From Microbacterium sp. zg-Y1090 (GTDB taxonomy: Bacteria; Actinomycetota; Actinomycetes; Actinomycetales; Microbacteriaceae), in the NCBI RefSeq assembly GCF_030246945.1, contig NZ_CP126742.1, forward strand, positions 186,001 through 250,000: DNA of 64,000 bases, in the 5' to 3' direction. Each line of letters begins with the position of its first letter. The stretch's first letter is position 1. This document shows positions 1 through 10,342 of this stretch, piece after piece. The position numbers and the translations under genes were made by a program. The notes beneath the pieces were generated by a model. The model was not told the origin of the DNA. It made no database searches and was given only the letters and a program-made list of their open reading frames with translations.

Positions 1-3
1 AAC

Positions 4-17
4 TGCCACTAGTGGCA
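4..17. promoter_or_regulatory. Perfect palindrome upstream of the GlxA-type regulator gene
   Basis: TGCCACTAGTGGCA is a perfect 14-bp palindrome. It ends 16 bases before the TAGCAT -10-like box at 34-39 of the regulator gene, so it sits about where the -35 would be. A dimeric regulator bound here would block that promoter. Autoregulation by the adjacent gene, or control of a divergent gene left of the window, is inference. Confidence 0.45.
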
Positions 18-46
18 GGGCGGCGATCGCCCGTAGCATGACTGCC

Positions 47-1021
47 ATGAAGACGGTCGCGTGCATCGTGCAGCCGGGGTTCGCCCCCTTCGAGTTCGGA
101 GTGGCCTGCGAGGCCTTCGGGTTGGACCGCAGCGATGACGGCATCCCGAACTTCGACTTCCGCATCGTCGCGGCCGAGCCCGGGGCGATTCCGTCGAAGA
201 TGGGGTTCTCGATCAACGTCGAGCACGACCTGGCCTTCGCGTACGAGGCCGATCTCGTCGTGGTGTCGCCGGTGCCGCGCGAGTGGTGGGGGCGCGGTGA
301 TGCGCGCGTGCTCGACGTCGTGCGGCGCGCCGTCGCACGCAAGGCCTGGGTGCTGAGCGTCTGCAGCGGATCCTTCGTGCTCGCCGAGGCGGGCGTGCTG
401 GACGGCCGGCGCGCGACGACGCACTGGATGTACGCCGACGAGATGGCCCGCCGGTTCCCCCGCATCGAGGTCGACCCCGACGTGCTCTACGTGCAGGACG
501 GCCGGATCATCACCAGCGCCGGCACCGCCGCGGGTCTCGACGCCTGTCTGCACCTGCTGCGTCAGGAGCTCGGCGCCGAGATGACCAACACGATCGCGCG
601 ACGCATGGTGGTGCCACCGCAGCGCGACGGCGGTCAGGCGCAGTTCATCTCCCGGCCGCTGCCGATGGCGGCCAGCGACTCCCTCGCGCCGGTGAGCGAC
701 TGGATGGTGGCGAACCTGCGCGAGGACCTCACCGTCGAGCAGCTCGCCGCCCGCGCCCACATGTCCCCCCGCACCTTCGCCCGCCGGTTCAAGGCCGACT
801 TCGGCGCGACGCCGGCCGCGTGGCTGGGGCGCCAGCGGCTGATCCACGCGCAGCGGCTGCTGGAGCAGACCGACTTCGGGCTGGACCGCATCGCGACCGA
901 GTCGGGATTCGGGTCCGCGGCGGTGCTGCGGCAGAACTTCGCGCGCACCCTCGGCATGACCCCGAGCGCCTACCGCTCGCGTTTCAGCTGCGCACGCGAC
1001 GCCGACGTCTCGGCAGCCTGA
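47..1021 (+). CDS. GlxA family transcriptional regulator (DJ-1/PfpI domain plus AraC helix-turn-helix)
   Basis: Cytoplasmic transcription factor of about 324 residues. The N-terminal two thirds is a DJ-1/PfpI (class I amidotransferase-like) ligand domain with the nucleophile-elbow pattern SVCSGS around residue 106, followed by the usual TTHW. The last 100 residues form an AraC-type double helix-turn-helix ending in RIATESGFGS and an FARTLGMTPSAYR motif. The start chosen is ATG 47, because TAGCAT at 34-39 lies 7 bases upstream and suggests a leaderless message; ATG 38 (three residues longer) would overlap that box. Proteins of this family control amino-acid, amine or detoxification genes. The target here is unknown; the gene stands alone and converges on the TAP-like peptidase. 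Confidence 0.85.
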   Translation: MKTVACIVQPGFAPFEFGVACEAFGLDRSDDGIPNFDFRIVAAEPGAIPSKMGFSINVEHDLAFAYEADLVVVSPVPREWWGRGDARVLDVVRRAVARKAWVLSVCSGSFVLAEAGVLDGRRATTHWMYADEMARRFPRIEVDPDVLYVQDGRIITSAGTAAGLDACLHLLRQELGAEMTNTIARRMVVPPQRDGGQAQFISRPLPMAASDSLAPVSDWMVANLREDLTVEQLAARAHMSPRTFARRFKADFGATPAAWLGRQRLIHAQRLLEQTDFGLDRIATESGFGSAAVLRQNFARTLGMTPSAYRSRFSCARDADVSAA

Positions 1022-1041
1022 GCCGGTCGTGGCCCCGCAGT

Positions 1042-1067
1042 CCGCCGAGCGCGCCGCGTCTCGGCGG
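1042..1067. terminator. Hairpin between convergent genes
   Basis: CCGCCGAG (1042-1049) pairs with CTCGGCGG (1060-1067) around a 10-base loop in the 51-base gap between two converging genes. There is no T tract, as is common for high-GC actinobacterial terminators. It could serve both strands. Confidence 0.4.
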
Positions 1068-1072
1068 GCGGA

Positions 1073-2665
1073 TCACAAGGTGCACCTGGCGTCTGCCGGG
1101 GGCACCCTGAGATCGATCAGGTAGTCGGCGACAGCGCGGTCGACGCACGGGCTGATGCCCTGCAGGGCGATCGTGTGCCGTTCGCCTTCGACGGTCAACA
1201 GCGCAGATCCGAGCGACTCGGCGAGGCTGACGCCACCCTCGTACGGAGTGCTGGGGTCGCCGGTGATGGAGATGACGAGCGTGTCCGGCAGCCCTGTGAT
1301 GTCCTGCGCGTACGGGAACCCGAGGGTGGGAGCGGCGGGCCAGCCCTCGCATGCGTGACGGGTGCTGCCGATGACATCCTCGCCCGAGTCCAGCCAGGGG
1401 CTGATCGCGACGGCCTGAGCGCGTAGCTTCTCCTCCGCCGCGGGCGTCCGACGTTCCTCGTCCATGCAGTTGATCGCGAGGTTCGCGTCGAGGAACGTCG
1501 ACCAGGTGCCGTCGCTGCCTCGACCGGTGTAGAGGTCGTTGAGCGCGAGGAGCTGGTCTGCGCGACCCTCGTGCTTCAGTTGCGCGATGCCCGCGATCGC
1601 CGCATCCCAGCTCTCCTCCGCATACAGACTGCCGCCGACGCCGCCGATGACCTGATCGAAGGTGGCCGTGCGGCCTTCTCCGGCCGGAACGGGCTCATTC
1701 ACCAGGGGCTGCACCAGCTCCTGGAACATCCTCGTGGCCTGGTCCGGGTCGGAGCCGAGCGGACACTCGACGCTCTGCGCGCAGTAGGCGGCGACCTGCT
1801 CGAAGGAGCGCTGGAACCCGGAGAAGGTCGCCAGCCTCTGGCCTTCGCCATCCGCACGCGGGTCGACGGCCCCGTCGAGCACCAGGGCGCGGACCTTGTC
1901 CGGGAACTGCTCGGCGTAGACCGCCCCTAGCCGGGTCCCGTAGCTCATGCCGAAGAAGGTCAGCTTTTCGTCGCCGAGGACGGCGCGCAGCACGTCGAGA
2001 TCGCGGGCGGCGTCACGGGTGCCCACCGCGGCGAGCACGTCCTCCCCACCGGATGCGTGCGCGCACTTGTCGACGAGGGCGGCCGTGTCCTCCTGCGTCC
2101 ATGCGCCCGACGCGCCGACCAGGGTGGTCTTGGCCGCGCCGGCATCGCGTTCCGCGTCGGTGAAGCACCGGATCGACGGAGTCGACGCGCCGACGCCCCG
2201 GGGGTCGACCCCGATCAGATCGAATCGCTGCAGCACCGGAGACTCCGCGAGCCGGAGGCTGAGGGCGGCGGCGATGAGCATCCCCGATTCCCCGGGCCCG
2301 CCCGGGTTCATGACGAGCGAGCCGATGCGCTCATCGGGGGTCCCCTGTGCCGGAACGCGCAGCACGCCGATCTGCATGCGCTCCTCCGGCGGGGAGGAGT
2401 AGTCCATCGGCACGGCGAGGTGAGCGCACTCGAGGCCTTCGGTCGCGAAGAACTGAGAGGCGGCCTCCGTCTGCGCGAACTCCGCACATCCGGTGAACTC
2501 GATTTCCTGCCCGTAGAACTCGTCCAGCGCAGCCGAGGCGCTGGGGGCGGGGTCGGGAGAGGAAGCGGGCGCGCATGCGCTGAGCACCATCGCGATGATC
2601 CCCAGTGCTGCCAACGCGAACACGCGCCCTGACCGTCGTCGTGTCGTCTGATCTGTGTGTCTCAT
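1073..2665 (-). CDS. Secreted alpha/beta hydrolase lipoprotein, TAP-like (tripeptidyl aminopeptidase family)
   Basis: Predicted extracytoplasmic serine peptidase of 530 residues that trims short peptides from the N terminus. The signal peptide has a basic start, a hydrophobic core and the lipobox LSAC with Cys31, so the protein is lipid-anchored. The alpha/beta hydrolase fold shows an oxyanion segment NPGGPGESG, the nucleophile elbow GMSYG (Ser241), and a C-terminal TAP-like segment with DPSTPYEGG and GERHTI supplying the Asp and His. ATG 2665 fits the signal peptide; longer starts would run into the HAIR operator of the divergent clpB. Family members also include prolyl aminopeptidases and esterases, so the substrate is not certain. 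Confidence 0.85.
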   Translation of the reverse strand: MRHTDQTTRRRSGRVFALAALGIIAMVLSACAPASSPDPAPSASAALDEFYGQEIEFTGCAEFAQTEAASQFFATEGLECAHLAVPMDYSSPPEERMQIGVLRVPAQGTPDERIGSLVMNPGGPGESGMLIAAALSLRLAESPVLQRFDLIGVDPRGVGASTPSIRCFTDAERDAGAAKTTLVGASGAWTQEDTAALVDKCAHASGGEDVLAAVGTRDAARDLDVLRAVLGDEKLTFFGMSYGTRLGAVYAEQFPDKVRALVLDGAVDPRADGEGQRLATFSGFQRSFEQVAAYCAQSVECPLGSDPDQATRMFQELVQPLVNEPVPAGEGRTATFDQVIGGVGGSLYAEESWDAAIAGIAQLKHEGRADQLLALNDLYTGRGSDGTWSTFLDANLAINCMDEERRTPAAEEKLRAQAVAISPWLDSGEDVIGSTRHACEGWPAAPTLGFPYAQDITGLPDTLVISITGDPSTPYEGGVSLAESLGSALLTVEGERHTIALQGISPCVDRAVADYLIDLRVPPADARCTL

Positions 2666-2708
2666 GCGGCCCATGCAAGGGGCTGTGGTCGGAACAGGGT
2701 CAAGCATC

Positions 2709-2737
2709 TCGACGCGGCGGGGTGCGAATGATAAACT
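2709..2737 (+). promoter_or_regulatory. clpB promoter (-35 TCGACG, 17-bp spacer, -10 TAAACT)
   Basis: TCGACG at 2709-2714 and TAAACT at 2732-2737 are each four of six matches to the sigma70 consensus with the ideal 17-bp spacer. The HAIR repressor site overlaps the downstream edge of the -10. The leader would be about 40 bases. Confidence 0.45.
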
Positions 2738-2756
2738 TGAGTCACAACGGCTCAAG
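2736..2756. promoter_or_regulatory. HAIR element (HspR operator) controlling clpB
   Basis: CTTGAGT (2736-2742), 7 bases, GCTCAAG (2750-2756). This differs in one base from the HAIR consensus CTTGAGT-N7-ACTCAAG, to which HspR binds in actinobacteria to repress the dnaK and clpB heat-shock genes. It overlaps the -10 box and lies 30 bases before the clpB start, a repressor position. It is also upstream of the divergent TAP-like gene. Confidence 0.9.
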
Positions 2757-2786
2757 TTTTGAGCGCCCAGACTTCACAGGAGAACC

Positions 2787-4997
<2,211 letters not shown>

Positions 4998-5003
4998 CGC
5001 CCC

Positions 5004-5032
5004 GCCGGGTGCCGCCTCGCGCGGCACCCGGC
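5004..5032 (+). terminator. Strong hairpin after clpB
   Basis: A 12-bp perfect stem, GCCGGGTGCCGC (5004-5015) with GCGGCACCCGGC (5021-5032), around a 5-base loop, begins 6 bases after the clpB stop codon. There is no T tract. It is the likely end of the clpB message. Confidence 0.65.
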
Positions 5033-5054
5033 ATCGGCGTGAGAGCATCGAGGC

Positions 5055-5891
5055 GTGAGGACGATCCGGGCACTGTGGGGCGCTTCGCACCCCGGCCCGT
5101 CGGTCGTCGTCACGGTGCTCGCCGTGGCCCTCGGCATCGCCGCCGGGCTCGAACCCTGGCGCGTCGTGCTACTGGGGGCCGCCGTCTTCTGCGGTCAGCT
5201 GTCGGTGGGCATCTCCAACGACGCCATCGACCACGAGCGCGACCGCAGCGTCGGGCGCACCGACAAACCCCTCGTGCGGGGGGAGGTGAGCGCCCGCACC
5301 GCGTGGATCGCCGCCATCGCGAGTGTCGCGGCGGCTCTCGTGCTCTCGGCTCCGCTGGGGGCGGGCATGCTCGCCGCCCACGCGATCGCCCTCGCCTCGG
5401 CGTGGTCGTACAACGCCGGGCTGAAGTCGACCCCGGTGTCGATCGTGCCCTTCGTGGTCAGCTTCGGCGTCTTCCCGTCGCTCGCGACCCTCTCCGCCGA
5501 CCCGCCCGCGCTCGCCGCCTGGTGGGCCTGGGTCGCCGGCGGGGCGCTCGGCGCCGCCGTGCACCTGACCAACGTGCTGCCCGACCTCGAGGACGACCGC
5601 CGCACCGGCGTGCGGGGGTTCGCGCACCGACTGGGCGCGCGCCCCGCCGCCGCGCTGGCCGGCATCGCCGTGCTCATCGGCGCCGGAGCGGTGCTGTGGG
5701 GCGCGGTGGATGCCGGCCCTCTCGGCGCCGTGGCCTGGATCCTCTTCGCGGTGGTCGCCGCGCTCGCGCTGGCGACGGTCGTCCGGGTGATCGTGCGGCC
5801 GCCCGATCGCATCGTGTTCCGCCTGGTGATGGCCGCCGCGCTGCTGCTCGCCGTGCAGCTGGTTGCGACGCCCGGCACCCTCGCCTCCTGA
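5055..5891 (+). CDS. UbiA family prenyltransferase (membrane)
   Basis: Integral membrane aromatic prenyltransferase of 278 residues with about eight hydrophobic segments. It has the first Asp-rich motif NDAIDHERD (residues 55-63), which binds the Mg-diphosphate of the isoprenoid donor, and a second DLEDDRRTG motif near residue 180. A GTG start with GAGCAT 6 bases upstream suits a leaderless message. It converges on the FAD monooxygenase of a type III polyketide synthase operon, so it may prenylate that phenolic product. Menaquinone (MenA) or another housekeeping prenylation is the main alternative, but no menaquinone gene is close by. Confidence 0.82.
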   Translation: MRTIRALWGASHPGPSVVVTVLAVALGIAAGLEPWRVVLLGAAVFCGQLSVGISNDAIDHERDRSVGRTDKPLVRGEVSARTAWIAAIASVAAALVLSAPLGAGMLAAHAIALASAWSYNAGLKSTPVSIVPFVVSFGVFPSLATLSADPPALAAWWAWVAGGALGAAVHLTNVLPDLEDDRRTGVRGFAHRLGARPAAALAGIAVLIGAGAVLWGAVDAGPLGAVAWILFAVVAALALATVVRVIVRPPDRIVFRLVMAAALLLAVQLVATPGTLAS

Positions 5892-5970
5892 CCGCGCGGG
5901 TGTTCGCGGCTGTGATCCACTACGCGCGCCGGCGAGCGAGCGCCCACCCGCGGGGGATGAGCCGCTGCCG

Positions 5971-7119
5971 TCAGTTCGCCGCGTCGAAGCCCATCGCGTA
6001 GGCGTGCGCGAACAGTGGTCCGCCCACCGCGAGCGCCGCGCGCATCACCTGGGTGCGCACCGCGTGCGTGGTGGCGTCGACCGGCCGGCCGAGCCGGGTG
6101 TTGGCCGCCGCCAGCCGCGCCGCCCATCGCGCCGAGCGCACGCGGTCACGCTCCCACCGCGCAAGCTCCGGCTCGGGGGCGGCGCCCTCCCGCAGCCAGC
6201 GCATGAGCAGCGGCGCGAGCCCGGCGGCATCCAGCAGGCCGAGGTTCATCCCCTGGCCGCCGATCGGACTGACTTCGTGCGCGGTGTCGCCGATCGCGAA
6301 GACGCGGCCCCGCCGCAGCTGCGGTGCGACCACCCGCCGCACGCGGAACGCGGTCGCCGCCGTGACCGCCTCGGCGCCGGCGTGCTCCCCGCGCCGCCGC
6401 AGCGCCGTCTGCAGCCGCGCCAGTCGCGCCGCATCGTCGGTCGGGTCGGCGTCGCCGCCGTCGGAATCCCAGGCGACGAACCGTCGCCGCCCGCCGGGCA
6501 GCGGGAAGGACTCGAGCACGCCGGGCTCGTCCAGGTGCACGACCGCGAGCTGGGCGTCGGCGCGCGGCGGCAGGGTCGCATCCGACATGAGGTAGCGGTC
6601 GGGGTAGGCCGTCGTGGGCACCGCGCCTGCGCGGTACACGAGCGGCCGCGCCCCCGCTCCGCCGGCGAGCACGACCAGGGATGCCGACTCAGCCAGGAAG
6701 GCGTCGGCCTCCCGGCCCTGCACGCGCACCATGTCGGGTCCGCGGCGGATGCCGGTGACGTCGACGCCGCGGCGGACGGCGGGGGCGTGTACCGCGAGTG
6801 CTGCCTCGGTCTGCGGCTGGGGGAGGGTGGCGACATACGGATGCCGGCGGTTCAGCCGGTCGAACCGCACGACACCCAGCAGCCGCCCGTCGCTGCGGGC
6901 CTCTCCGCGTCGCACGCGCACCGCGTCCTGGAGGATGCGCTCGGTTGCGCCTCCGGCTTCGAGCGCGGCCAGCACGGGCGCGTGCAGGCCGATGGCGCGG
7001 GTGCCGCCCCCCGGCTCCGGCCGGCGGTCCCACAGGGTGACGTCGACGTGGAGGCGGGCCAGCTCCGAGGCGAGGAAGGTGCCGACCGGGCCGGCCCCGA
7101 CGATCAGGACCTCAGGCAT
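5971..7119 (-). CDS. FAD-dependent monooxygenase of the type III PKS operon
   Basis: Flavoprotein hydroxylase of the PHBH class, 382 residues, expected to hydroxylate an aromatic ring using NAD(P)H and oxygen. It has the N-terminal dinucleotide fold with GAGPVG (residues 8-13), then a C-terminal FAD motif in the form GDTAHEVSPIGGQGMNLGLLDA that contacts the ribityl chain. Its ATG lies inside the end of the methyltransferase gene (8-base overlap, 7112-7119), so translation is probably coupled. The order polyketide synthase - methyltransferase - flavin hydroxylase matches the Streptomyces srsABC phenolic-lipid operon, which suggests oxidation of an alkylresorcinol-like product to a quinone. The substrate is inferred. 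Confidence 0.85.
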   Translation of the reverse strand: MPEVLIVGAGPVGTFLASELARLHVDVTLWDRRPEPGGGTRAIGLHAPVLAALEAGGATERILQDAVRVRRGEARSDGRLLGVVRFDRLNRRHPYVATLPQPQTEAALAVHAPAVRRGVDVTGIRRGPDMVRVQGREADAFLAESASLVVLAGGAGARPLVYRAGAVPTTAYPDRYLMSDATLPPRADAQLAVVHLDEPGVLESFPLPGGRRRFVAWDSDGGDADPTDDAARLARLQTALRRRGEHAGAEAVTAATAFRVRRVVAPQLRRGRVFAIGDTAHEVSPIGGQGMNLGLLDAAGLAPLLMRWLREGAAPEPELARWERDRVRSARWAARLAAANTRLGRPVDATTHAVRTQVMRAALAVGGPLFAHAYAMGFDAAN

Positions 7120-7813
7120 GACCCTGCCCCCGCGCGAGCAGGCGGAAGGGAGCGGGCGTCTCGACCTGCCATCCCGGGTGCCCGACGGCGAGTGCCCGTT
7201 GCAGCTCGTCAGCCCGGTAGCTGCGCCGGATCGAGCGCAACCCATCGGTGCGCAGGAACGTGCCGGGCGCGAGCGGCGTGATCCCGACGGCGTAGAGGCC
7301 GTAGGCCAGGCGGTCACGGGCGATGTCGGCGTGCAGCACGGGGCCGGTGGACAGGGCGAGCGAATCAGCCGCGAACCCGGCCAGCTCGGCCGCGCTCAGG
7401 TGATGGAGCACGTGGTTGGACACCACCGCGTCGAACCGCTCCCCCTCGGCGCGCAGCACCGTCGAATCGGTGCAGCGGAACCCCACGTCGTCACGTGCCC
7501 GCTCGCGGGCGACCGCGTGGGCGCGCAGGTCGGGGTCGGCGCCGAGCCACCGCACGTCCAGGCCGTCGCGCCGGGCGAGCTGTGCGAGTCGCACCACCAG
7601 ATCGCCGCCTCCGGAGCCGAGGTCCAGCACGCGTGCCGGGCGCCCGAGCGCGGCGAGGTGCGGGCGCAGATGGTCGCGGTAGACGCGGCCCCAGCCCGAG
7701 ACGAGTCGGTTGACGGCGCCGAATCGGCGGAGCGTGGCATGCAGTCGTGCCGGGTCGCACTCCGGATCGTCCATCAGTTCGCGCAACGCCACGTCGCGCT
7801 CGCCCAGGTTCAC
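7112..7813 (-). CDS. Class I SAM-dependent methyltransferase of the type III PKS operon
   Basis: Soluble Rossmann-fold methyltransferase of 233 residues. Motif I is VLDLGSGGGDLVVRL near residue 75, followed by an acidic residue that holds the ribose (GADPDL) and FDAVVSNHVLHHL as motif IV. The GTG start overlaps the polyketide synthase stop by four bases (GTGA, 7810-7813), and its own stop overlaps the next gene, so all three are translated as a unit. The expected role is O- or C-methylation of the phenolic product. In srs-type operons the methyltransferase is, as I recall, a membrane protein of the isoprenylcysteine type, so this soluble enzyme would be a functional substitute. Acceptor unknown. 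Confidence 0.83.
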   Translation of the reverse strand: MNLGERDVALRELMDDPECDPARLHATLRRFGAVNRLVSGWGRVYRDHLRPHLAALGRPARVLDLGSGGGDLVVRLAQLARRDGLDVRWLGADPDLRAHAVARERARDDVGFRCTDSTVLRAEGERFDAVVSNHVLHHLSAAELAGFAADSLALSTGPVLHADIARDRLAYGLYAVGITPLAPGTFLRTDGLRSIRRSYRADELQRALAVGHPGWQVETPAPFRLLARGQGHA

Positions 7814-8931
7814 GCCGTGTCTGCCGTGCGGCGGTTGACGAGGACCGATTCCACCGTCAACCCCGGGCCGAACGCGAGCGTCGCGATGCGCTGCGCGTCG
7901 GGACGCTCGCCGTCCCCGGTGCCGTTGAGGAACTCGCGAAGGATGAACAGGATCGTGGCGCTGGACATGTTGCCGTAGTCGCGCAGGATGCGTCGGGAGA
8001 CCTCCAGCGCGGATGCCGGGAGCCCCAGCCCGGTCTCGACGCGGTCCAGCACACTGCGGCCCCCGGGGTGCACTGCCCAGGCATCCACCTCGTCGTCTCC
8101 GAGGAAGCGGGCGACGGCGCCGCGGATCTCACGGCCGATGATGCGGGGCACCTCGGCGGAGAGGACCATCTCGAATCCCTCGTCGCCGATGGTCCACGCC
8201 ATGTCCTGTTCGCCGTCGTCGGTCACGGCGGTGCCGAACCGCTCGAGCTCCAGCCACTGCGCGCCGCGCAGCGACGGGTCGGCGCTGACGACCGCTGCGG
8301 CGGCGCCGTCGGCGAACACCGACGAGGAGACGATCTGCTGCGGGTCGTCCGAGACGCGGAAGTGCAGCGTGCACAGTTCAGCGCACACGACCAGCACGAC
8401 CGCTTTCGGGTCGCCGGCGCAGATGCGCGCCGCCGTGCGCAGACCAGGGAGGGCGGCCGCGCAGCCGACGAAGCCGAGGTGGTAGCGCTCGACCGTGACC
8501 GGCAGGCCGAGATCGCGCACCAGGCGGTAGTCCGGCCCGGGGGCGAACAGGCCCGTGCACGACACGGTCACCACGTGCGTCACCTGGTCGGGGGCGATGC
8601 CGGCGCCGCGAATGGCGGCATCCGCCGCTGCGGCGAACAGGGGAGGGGCCTGGCGGATGTACTCGTCGTTGCGGGCGCCGGTGGACGGCGACAGGATGCG
8701 ACCGGTCTCGTCGATCACGGGGATGCCGGAGGGCGTCTCCGGCGGTTCGCCCGAGAACTCCGCCAGCACGGTGTGGCGGCTCTCGATGCCCGACGCGTCG
8801 AACGCGGCGCCGATGAGACGCTGCGTGAGCCGGCTGGCGCCGGGCTGGGCGACGAACAGGTCGCGCACCTGTCGCTGATCCAGCCGGGTCGGCGGGACCG
8901 CTGTGCCGATCGACAGGACGCAGGTGACCAT
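7810..8931 (-). CDS. Type III polyketide synthase (chalcone synthase-like)
   Basis: Homodimeric ketosynthase of 373 residues that extends an acyl-CoA starter with malonyl-CoA and cyclises it to a resorcinol, pyrone or phloroglucinol. The catalytic triad is intact: Cys157 in GFVGCAAALPG, His288 in WAVHPGG and Asn321 in DYGNMSSATILF, the last almost identical to plant chalcone synthase. It is the first gene of an operon with a methyltransferase and an FAD hydroxylase; a UbiA prenyltransferase converges from the other side. Upstream on its strand, TATCGT lies 5 bases before the ATG and could be a -10. The product cannot be named from sequence; an alkylresorcinol-type phenolic lipid is the best guess. 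Confidence 0.92.
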   Translation of the reverse strand: MVTCVLSIGTAVPPTRLDQRQVRDLFVAQPGASRLTQRLIGAAFDASGIESRHTVLAEFSGEPPETPSGIPVIDETGRILSPSTGARNDEYIRQAPPLFAAAADAAIRGAGIAPDQVTHVVTVSCTGLFAPGPDYRLVRDLGLPVTVERYHLGFVGCAAALPGLRTAARICAGDPKAVVLVVCAELCTLHFRVSDDPQQIVSSSVFADGAAAAVVSADPSLRGAQWLELERFGTAVTDDGEQDMAWTIGDEGFEMVLSAEVPRIIGREIRGAVARFLGDDEVDAWAVHPGGRSVLDRVETGLGLPASALEVSRRILRDYGNMSSATILFILREFLNGTGDGERPDAQRIATLAFGPGLTVESVLVNRRTADTA

Positions 8932-9047
8932 GCTTCACGATATCCAGGCGGAGGCCCCGGTGGGTCGGACTGGTGCGCCCGGCGTGGGCCGTCTACAGTG
9001 TGCGCCCCGCCGCGCCGTCGCCGTCGCGAGGGTAGGAGGCGGGGCGA

Positions 9048-9629
9048 TCAGGCGTCGACGGCGAGCAGCTCCGTCAGCGGCAGGCGCACGCGCGGTGCGT
9101 TCTCGCGCTCGCGCAGCGCCTCGGGCGCGGCGGCGACGTCGCCCAGCGTGCCGACCGCCATGACGGTGACCGGCATCAGATCGGAGTCCAGGTCGAAGGC
9201 CGCCGCGAGCGCGTCGCGGTCGAAACCGCCCATCTGGTGGGTGTGCAGGCCGGAGGCGTGGGCCTGCACCGTGAAGTGCGCGGCTGCCTGGCCGGTGTCG
9301 TAAGCGGCCCAGGCGAGGGGCGTGCCGTCGTGGCTGGTGGCGGCGGCGAAGACGACCAGCGCGGATGCCGCAGCCGCCCAGGCCTGGTTGAAGCCCATGA
9401 GGGTGGCCACGACGGCGTCGTGCGCGGCGGTGCCGCGACGGGCGACGATGAAGCGCCACGGCTGGGAGTTGTTGGCCGACGGCGCCCAGCGTGCGGCTTC
9501 GAGCGCGCTGGCGAGGGCCGCCTCGTCGATGGGTGCCTCGGCGTCGAAGACCCGTGTACTCCATCGGGAGGCGAGCACATCGAGGATGGGGGCGTCGGTG
9601 GTGGCGGTGCGGTCGAGCATGTCGGTCAT
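9048..9629 (-). CDS. Nitroreductase family protein
   Basis: FMN-dependent NAD(P)H oxidoreductase of 193 residues. The family's N-terminal flavin phosphate motif appears as SRWSTRVFD, followed by ARWAPSANNSQPWRFIV, both typical of nitroreductases. The middle carries AAYDTGQAAAHFTVQAHASGLHTHQMGGFD, the region that covers the flavin. It reduces nitroaromatics or quinones in characterised relatives; the natural substrate is unknown. It lies on the same strand just upstream of the polyketide synthase, with a 116-base gap that holds a weak GC hairpin (9004-9045), so it probably forms its own unit. ATG 9620 is an alternative start three residues in. Confidence 0.85.
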   Translation of the reverse strand: MTDMLDRTATTDAPILDVLASRWSTRVFDAEAPIDEAALASALEAARWAPSANNSQPWRFIVARRGTAAHDAVVATLMGFNQAWAAAASALVVFAAATSHDGTPLAWAAYDTGQAAAHFTVQAHASGLHTHQMGGFDRDALAAAFDLDSDLMPVTVMAVGTLGDVAAAPEALRERENAPRVRLPLTELLAVDA

Positions 9630-9790
9630 GTGATGGTTCCAGAGCTAGGGGGACTTCGGGGACACCATCGGCCCGCTGCATTCAACGATAATCGCCCTCC
9701 CCGGGGGTCCCGACGCCCCGCGCCACGGCCGCAACCGTGAAGACCCGCACGAACCCGCGAAGACGCACGCGGCGGATGCGGGGCGGGCGT

Positions 9791-9796
9791 TAGCGT
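9791..9796 (+). promoter_or_regulatory. Leaderless -10 box of the rraA-like gene
   Basis: TAGCGT sits 6 bases before ATG 9803 and no Shine-Dalgarno is visible. The transcript would start at or next to the start codon. The 173-base divergent gap (9630-9802) holds nothing else I can name. Confidence 0.5.
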
Positions 9797-9802
9797 GGCG
9801 GG

Positions 9803-10270
9803 ATGACCATCGCGACCGCAGACCTCTACGACCAGCGCGGCGACGAGCTCGACTCCGTCGCCCTCCAATTCCACGACTTCGGCGGGCACACCGCCTTCGA
9901 CGGCCCGGTGCGCACCATCCGCTGCCACCGCGACAACGCCCTCGTGAAGCAGACGCTCGCCACCCCCGGCGACGGTGCCGTGCTCGTCATCGACGGTGCG
10001 GGCTCGCTCGAATCGGCCCTCGTGGGCGACCGCATCGCGGCATCCGCCGTCGAGAACGGCTGGGCCGGCCTCATCGTGCACGGTGCCGTGCGCGACCGCG
10101 AGGCGCTGGCTGCGCTGCCGATCGGCGTCAAGGCGCTCGGTTCGAACCCGCGCACGAGCGCGAAGATGGGCGTCGGCGAGATCGACGTGCACGTGACGAT
10201 CGCGGGCATCGTCTTCGCCACCGGCAAGCACGTCTGGGCCGACGCCGACGGCGTGCTCGTCGAGCGCTGA
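9803..10270 (+). CDS. rraA: RraA family protein (RNase E regulator-like / HMG aldolase fold)
   Basis: Small soluble protein of 155 residues with the RraA fold. Visible landmarks are VGDRIAASAVENGWAGLIVHGAVRD and a conserved NPRTSAKMG segment that builds the ring interface. In E. coli RraA binds and inhibits RNase E; relatives with the G-x20-R-D motif are class II aldolases acting on 4-hydroxy-4-methyl-2-oxoglutarate or decarboxylating oxaloacetate. The VRD at about residue 98 fits the aldolase metal site, so an enzymatic role is possible. It is monocistronic with a leaderless-type promoter. Confidence 0.8.
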   Translation: MTIATADLYDQRGDELDSVALQFHDFGGHTAFDGPVRTIRCHRDNALVKQTLATPGDGAVLVIDGAGSLESALVGDRIAASAVENGWAGLIVHGAVRDREALAALPIGVKALGSNPRTSAKMGVGEIDVHVTIAGIVFATGKHVWADADGVLVER

Positions 10271-10342
10271 CGCGCCGCCCCTCTCGACAGGTGGCCGCCG
10301 CGAGCGCATGCTGGCGGCACCACCCGATGACAGGAGGAAGTT

